A DNA stretch of 64,000 nt. Source: Costus lasius (Eukaryota; Streptophyta; Magnoliopsida; Zingiberales; Costaceae). This document shows, piece after piece, positions 58,735-64,000 of the stretch (the first letter of the stretch is position 1; every line of letters begins with the position of its first letter). The position numbers and the translations under genes were made by a program. The DNA lies in NCBI GenBank assembly GCA_027563935.2, contig CM050450.1, forward strand, positions 30,677,439-30,741,438, written 5' to 3'. The notes under the pieces are model-generated. The model was not told the DNA's origin and searched no databases. It saw nothing but the letters and a program-made list of their open reading frames with translations.

Positions 58735-58736
58735 AT

Positions 58737-60470
58737 TGATGGAACCCTTTCAGGAGGGGAGCGCAAAACCTATTGTGAGAAGAACCCCTTTCATGAGGGG
58801 GGCGCAAGTCATATGTTTCTTTCTCATAGCAGCGGAATTAGGGTTTCCACATAAGATCGCATTCTATACTTTCATATAATCAACTTGAATAACAAGTGAG
58901 AGATTCATTACCATGGCCATGGGAAGGTGCGGCTTGGAAGAAGAAAGATCGAAGGGATCTTCTCCAAAGAAATCACACACAAGGGATGAAAGCTTCCTCC
59001 TTGCGCAACTCTTGTGCTAGCAAGATTGCCAAGCTTTTCCAACCGTGTGTAGGAGATTAGATGAAAAGGGCTTCCTTCTTTTCGAGAGCTCTTCTTCCTT
59101 GGCGCAAGAACGATGCCTTCCACACGAGCAAGCCGTTCCAAAAACCACGTCCAAGAAACAAAACCGAAAAGCATTAGAGAGACATCAAGCCATGAACGCA
59201 TATGCGTTATGCTTTTGGAACTTTCCAAAATTGGCAACGATTAAGAGTTGGCGTTCATGTTTCCATGAACCAAACGCAACCTCTTCTCCCTCTTGAACCA
59301 AGCGCTCAACCCATGAGCCGGTTCAATATCCTTGGTTCAATAGCGAAACCAAATCAGCCCATAAATTAAGTCTAGATCAAATTAGACCCCAAGGTCCTAG
59401 ATCTGACCATTCATCATCTGACGCTTCTGATCGCATCGATCTAGCATCATCTCTCTCGATCGAAGCTTACCGATCTAAAGCTCTAATCAATCAAACATGA
59501 TCAGACCAGATCTCACTTACAATCAGAGATTAAATCTCTTTAAACTGAACCAAAACAATTCAGTCCACACGATCTGACTTAAGGAAGCCATATCACCAAA
59601 TTGTGCGACCCTGAGGGTTTCCTTTAAATGTCGGTAACGATAACTTACGTTATCACGATCAGTGAGGGGTATCTAGCAACACATCACTGTCTCCCGATAT
59701 AAAGGAAAGAGTCTTCCAAGACTACTCCCAAACCATAGCACAAGTGTGACTCAATTCACAAGGCATACATGTGTCCTTTGCCACTGGATGTTCTTATTGG
59801 ACAAGCGGGTCAAGCTTGTAACTCCAATACGATGAGCATGATTAGATCAGATGCACATAGTCATCTGGGTATGGCCATACACTATCTCAATCATCTCATA
59901 TAGGGGGGCCCTTAGAACACTACACTCCTTAAACAAGGAGACGGCAATCCTATGTCTATCACTAGTGCCCTAACCTGATTCAAGCTCACCATCCAAGATA
60001 GTCTATAATCATTATGTTTCAAATGATATTGAACTACCTCAAGACAATGACAATCATCATTCAGAAACACAAGTGATCTCAAGTCAGAGGACATGTGCCA
60101 CTTGCTGCTTACAAGGATCATTCACATTGTGACAAGCAATGGAATATCCCAGTAGGGTCTGTCCAGTACATCCAATGTACCCATGAGTCTACGTCTTATT
60201 CCATGCTCGAAGCATCCTATAAGATTAGCACTCATATTAGTCTCAATCATATCAAGGCTGTCTCATGTTCACCAAGATATCTCGACTAAGGACATATAGC
60301 CTGTCAGCCTAGCTGAACAGCTTTGAGACAGTATTCAGAAGTACACTTATTACAGCAGACAAGGTAACAACCTGAATAATAACCATGCCTTTATAAACTT
60401 AAGAGTTTATTACATGATACTAATACAATCCCAAGGCCTCAAACATTAGCCTTAAGGGCATACCCCAACA
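58737..60470 (-). repeat. Copia LTR shared by elements B (as 5' LTR) and C (as 3' LTR)
   Basis: 1734 bp, TGATGGAACC...CCCCAACA on the plus strand. Its left edge abuts a primer site and its right edge abuts a polypurine tract complement, so it serves both neighbours. This is the hallmark of a tandem element array. Confidence 0.92.
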
Positions 60471-63400
60471 ATCTCCCACTTGCACTTAATCTAATGGTTG
60501 AGAAATCTCAAACCCATATTATTACAGTGCTTCACATGCTTCTGCTGCGCCAGAGGCTTGGTAAGTGGGTCTGCCAGATTGTCATCTGTATGAACCTTGC
60601 ATATTTTGATCTCGCCTCGATCAATGATCTCCCGGATCAAGTGAAACCGTCTCTGTATGTGCTTGGACTTCTGGTGCGACCGCGGTTCCTTTGCTTGTGC
60701 GATGGCTCCAGTGTTATCACAGAAGATAACCAAAGGATCTGCACTCGAAGGAACGACACCAAGTTCTCTCACGAACTTACGAATCCACACTGCCTCCTTA
60801 GATGCTTCCGAGGCTGCAACATACTCGGCTTCTGTTGTGGAATCAGCAACAGTTGACTGTTTGAAACTCTTCCACACCACTGCTCCACCATTCAAGCTAA
60901 AAACATAGCCTGATTGCGATCGGAAATCATCCTGGTCCGACTGGAACGAAGCGTCAGTATATCCCTCTATACTGAGTTCTTCCTGACCACCATATATCAA
61001 GAACATATCTTTGGTCCTCCGCAGATATTTTAAAATGTTCTTGACCGCAATCCAGTGCGCCAAACCTGGATTACTTTGGAATCGACTGGTCACGCTTAAC
61101 CCGTAAGCGACGTCTGGGCGAGTACACAACATCGCATACATAATGGACCCAATAGCCGAAGCATAAGGCGTATTGTCCATTTCATCTTTCTCAGTCTGTG
61201 TTTGTGGACACTGACTCTTCGAAAGATTCAGACCATGTCTGACTGGAAGATATCCACGTTTAGAATTCTCTAAATGGAATCTCTCCAGGACCTTATCGAT
61301 GTAAGTACTCTGGCACAGCCCGAGAAGCCTTTTAGATCTATCCCTGTAGATCTTCACACCTAGTACATAGGCTGCTTCTCCTAAATCTTTCATCTGGAAA
61401 CATTTTCCTAACCATGCCTTAACAGCATGCAATTCAGGAATATCATTTCCAATGATTAAGATATCATCGACGTAGAGGATTAGGAATGTAATTACGCTCC
61501 CACTAAACCTCTTATATACACACGGGTCATCTTCGTTCTTGATGAAACCAAACTCAGAGATTGATTCATCAAAACGAATATTCCAGCTTCTTGATGCTTG
61601 TTTAAGTCCATATATGGACTTCTTTAACTTGCATATTTTATGACGATCTGCTGGATTGTTGAAACCTTCCGGTTGTGTCATATACACATCCTCATCCAGA
61701 TTTCCATTAAGGAAAGCTGTTTTCACATCCATCTGCCAGATCTCATAATCGTAATATGCAGCTATCGCGAAAAGAATCCGAATAGACTTAAACATGGCTA
61801 CAGGAGAGAAAGTTTCATCATAATCTATCCCGTAGATTTGTTTGAAACCTTTCGCAACTAGCCTGCCTTTATAGGTAACCACGTTACCATCCATGTCAAT
61901 CTTCTTCTTGAAGATCCATTTACAGCCTATAGGGATTACTCCCGGAGGCGGATCAACCAAATCCCAGACTTGGTTATCTGACATGGAGTCCATCTCGGCT
62001 CGCATAGCATCAAGCCATCTAGCTGACTCCGGTCCACTGACCGCATCCGCATAAGTTAGGGGTTCATCATTATCAATGATGTAGACTCCGTCATAGCGCT
62101 CAGGCTGTCGACGGATCCTACCCGATCTTCGCGGTTCCCGTGATATCTGAGCCTCAGGTTGTTCAGTAACCTGATCTACTGGCTCAGGCACATCCAACTC
62201 TGCCTGACTACTTTGTCCTTCCTCTGGAATCTCATCCAGCTTTATTTCTCTCCCACTGGCCTCTTGCAGAAGAAACTCCTTCTCAAGAAATATGGCCGTC
62301 CGAGCAACAAATATCTTGTTCTCTTTGGGATCGTAGAAATAATAACCCTTAGTTTCCTTAGGGTAACCGACAAAGATACATTTATCAGATCTGCTCTCTA
62401 GTTTCCCAGAGGCGAGCTTTTTGACATAAGCCTCGCAACCCCAGATCCTGATAAACGTCAAGCTAGGCTGTTTCCCGTACCATAACTCATATGGCGTCTT
62501 TGAAACTGCCTTGGATGGCACTCGGTTTAGTACCTTTGCAGCTGTTTCCAGTGCAAAACCCCAAAAGGAGTATGGAAGAGTAGCCTGACTCATCATAGAA
62601 CGAACCATATCAAGTAACGTTCTATTTCTCCTCTCGGACACACCATTCCATTGCGGTGTTCCTGGCGGAGTGAGCTGTGAGATAATCCCACACTCTTTCA
62701 GATAGTCAGTAAATGCATGACTTAGGTATTCACCACCTCGATCAGAACGAAGTGCCTTGATATTTCTGCCTAACTGATTTTGTACTTCATTTTTGAACTC
62801 TTTGAACTTGTCAAAAGATTCACTTTTATGTCTCATCAAATAGACATACCCATACCTACTGAAATCATCAGTAAAGGTAATGAAGTACTGATAGCCACCT
62901 CTGGCATGTTTACTAAATGGCCCACACACATCACTGTGTATAAGGTCAAGTAAACCTGAAGTCCTCTGACCTTTGTGAGGAAAAGGAGACTTCGTCATTT
63001 TACCCATCAAACAAGCTTTGCATGTATCAATCTCCTCATAGGAGAATGATCCCAGCAGTCCATGTTTATGCAACCGCTTAATGCACTTCTCGTTTATATG
63101 GCCTAAACGACTATGCCATAGCAAGGTGCTGTCATCAGCATACTTGGCTTTCTTATTATCAATGTTTTGTATAGAATATTCCATGTCCAACATGAATAAC
63201 CCATTGTTAATTGAACCAGTGGCATACACAATATTATCATAAGTCAAAATACACTTTGAAATCTTGCATTCAAAGGCAAATCCTTTCCTGACAAGAGCAG
63301 GAATAGAGATAATATTCTTGGTAATACTGGGTACAAAATAACAATTGTTTAATTCTAATACAATGCCAGATGGTAAAGTAATGAAATAGTCTCCTACAGC

Positions 63401-64000
63401 AACCGCAGCAACCCGTGCCCCGTTTCCAACGCGTAGGTCTACCTCATGCTGTCCCACCTGCCTTCTTCTCTTGAGTTCCTGCACATTTGAACAAATGTGA
63501 ACTCCACATGCAGTGTCCAACACCCATGATATAGAAGAAGATGAAACCATGACTTCCGTCACGTATATACCTGAGCCAGAAGCGATGCTTCCCCTCTTAT
63601 CTCCTTGGAGCGCTTTACAGTCCTTTTTCCAGTGACCCAGCTGGCCACAGTGGAAACACCTGTTGTCCTTCGACCGCTTCACCTTCTGTTTCAGGGCCTT
63701 GCTGTAATTCTTGACAGGGGCCTTGCCCTTCTTCCCCTTCTTCTTGTTCCTAAAAGGAACCATTAAGACAGAGGTTGAAGGCTTGCCCTTCAGAGTTTCC
63801 TCAGTAGTCAAGAGCATATTCAGCAGCTCTGCCGGCGTACAATCGATTTTGTTCATATTAAAGTTAATGATGAACGCATCGAAAGAAGGCGGAAGAGACT
63901 GCAGAATAATATCTACAGCAAGCTCCTGGTTGACGGTATGCCCCAGTTTCTCCAGAGCCTCCTTGTGCCCAATCATCTTGAGCACGTGAGCTCCCACTGG
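60471..64000 (-). mobile_element. Copia element C, running off the window end
   Basis: Polypurine tract and most of gag-pol are present. The gag start, leader, primer site and the next LTR lie beyond 64000. Nearly identical to element B where they overlap. Confidence 0.92.
60491..64000 (-). CDS. Copia gag-pol polyprotein, partial at window edge (element C)
   Basis: Open across 1170 codons from within gag to the normal end GLRFLNH. Zinc knuckle, VLDTACGVH protease site, integrase HHCC and DDE, YVDDILII and the RNase H residues are intact. Compared with copy 1, about 124 N-terminal gag residues lie outside the window, so the start cannot be judged. No stop or frameshift is seen. If the rest is sound this is a second potentially functional polyprotein of the family. 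Confidence 0.92.
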   Translation of the reverse strand, partial: PVGAHVLKMIGHKEALEKLGHTVNQELAVDIILQSLPPSFDAFIINFNMNKIDCTPAELLNMLLTTEETLKGKPSTSVLMVPFRNKKKGKKGKAPVKNYSKALKQKVKRSKDNRCFHCGQLGHWKKDCKALQGDKRGSIASGSGIYVTEVMVSSSSISWVLDTACGVHICSNVQELKRRRQVGQHEVDLRVGNGARVAAVAVGDYFITLPSGIVLELNNCYFVPSITKNIISIPALVRKGFAFECKISKCILTYDNIVYATGSINNGLFMLDMEYSIQNIDNKKAKYADDSTLLWHSRLGHINEKCIKRLHKHGLLGSFSYEEIDTCKACLMGKMTKSPFPHKGQRTSGLLDLIHSDVCGPFSKHARGGYQYFITFTDDFSRYGYVYLMRHKSESFDKFKEFKNEVQNQLGRNIKALRSDRGGEYLSHAFTDYLKECGIISQLTPPGTPQWNGVSERRNRTLLDMVRSMMSQATLPYSFWGFALETAAKVLNRVPSKAVSKTPYELWYGKQPSLTFIRIWGCEAYVKKLASGKLESRSDKCIFVGYPKETKGYYFYDPKENKIFVARTAIFLEKEFLLQEASGREIKLDEIPEEGQSSQAELDVPEPVDQVTEQPEAQISREPRRSGRIRRQPERYDGVYIIDNDEPLTYADAVSGPESARWLDAMRAEMDSMSDNQVWDLVDPPPGVIPIGCKWIFKKKIDMDGNVVTYKGRLVAKGFKQIYGIDYDETFSPVAMFKSIRILFAIAAYYDYEIWQMDVKTAFLNGNLDEDVYMTQPEGFNNPADRHKICKLKKSIYGLKQASRSWNIRFDESISEFGFIKNEDDPCVYKRFSGSVITFLILYVDDILIIGNDIPELHAVKAWLGKCFQMKDLGEAAYVLGVKIYRDRSKRLLGLCQSTYIDKVLERFHLENSKRGYLPVRHGLNLSKSQCPQTQTEKDEMDNTPYASAIGSIMYAMLCTRPDVAYGLSVTSRFQSNPGLAHWIAVKNILKYLRRTKDMFLIYGGQEELSIEGYTDASFQSDQDDFRSQSGYVFSLNGGAVVWKSFKQSTVADSTTEAEYVAASEASKEAVWIRKFVRELGVVPSSADPLVIFCDNTGAIAQAKEPRSHQKSKHIQRRFHLIREIIDRGEIKICKVHTDDNLADPLTKPLAQQKHVKHCNNMGLRFLNH

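Larger units (their letters stand above)
53990..58736 (-). mobile_element. Copia element B, 3' truncated, sharing its 5' LTR with element C
   Basis: Leader, gag, protease, integrase and the first part of RT are present; everything after YVDDI and its own 3' LTR is gone. With C it forms internal-LTR-internal in direct tandem with a 7466-bp period. B and C overlap over 53993-56534 and 61459-64000 with no length change, and I find one substitution (55010 T, 62476 C). Confidence 0.88.

Overview
The window is plant nuclear DNA, almost certainly heterochromatic or intergenic, built from LTR retrotransposons nested in one another. The evidence is the mix of families: Athila-like, Tekay/Del-like and CRM/Galadriel-like Ty3/gypsy elements, a Ty1/copia family with a primer-binding site for initiator tRNA-Met, and a TRIM-like miniature element. 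I see no host gene, rRNA, tRNA, CRISPR array or bacterial feature. Species cannot be decided from this sequence.

Layout. 1-6615: a minus-strand, non-autonomous Athila-related element. It has two LTRs (the first cut by the window edge), a tRNA-Asp-type primer site and, in place of gag-pol, one intact acidic repeat-containing ORF. 6616-13509: a plus-strand Athila element with at least ten stop codons in gag-pol; the first element sits inside its gag. 13510-13921: short unassigned spacer. 13922-37968: a minus-strand Tekay-type chromovirus, 5' truncated, split by two younger insertions: an intact plus-strand copia (18481-27651) and an intact minus-strand CRM/Galadriel-like chromovirus (29390-37619). 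37969-39224: a TRIM-like tandem LTR pair and an old copia LTR relic. 39225-48371: a second, minus-strand member of the same copia family, with one stop codon in an otherwise full polyprotein. 48372-49037: unassigned sequence. 49038-64000: more minus-strand copies of that copia family. These are a 3' fragment, an LTR joining two unrelated breakpoints, and a tandem pair of elements sharing one LTR and running off the window end.

Relative ages follow from nesting, LTR divergence and coding damage. The Athila pair is oldest: the LTRs of the non-autonomous element differ by roughly 8 percent by eye, and the autonomous element is riddled with transition-type stops. The Tekay element is intermediate. 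The two elements inside it, and the copia copy at 39225, are young, with LTRs identical or differing at a few sites. Intact polyproteins at 22042-25926 and 31069-35697 mean both elements could still supply protein for movement, if expressed.

The most unusual item is the non-autonomous Athila relative. It keeps the primer site, LTR ends and a conserved block just downstream of the coding region of its autonomous neighbour. Gag-pol is replaced by a 425-residue acidic protein with about five degenerate repeats, still open although its LTRs have diverged.
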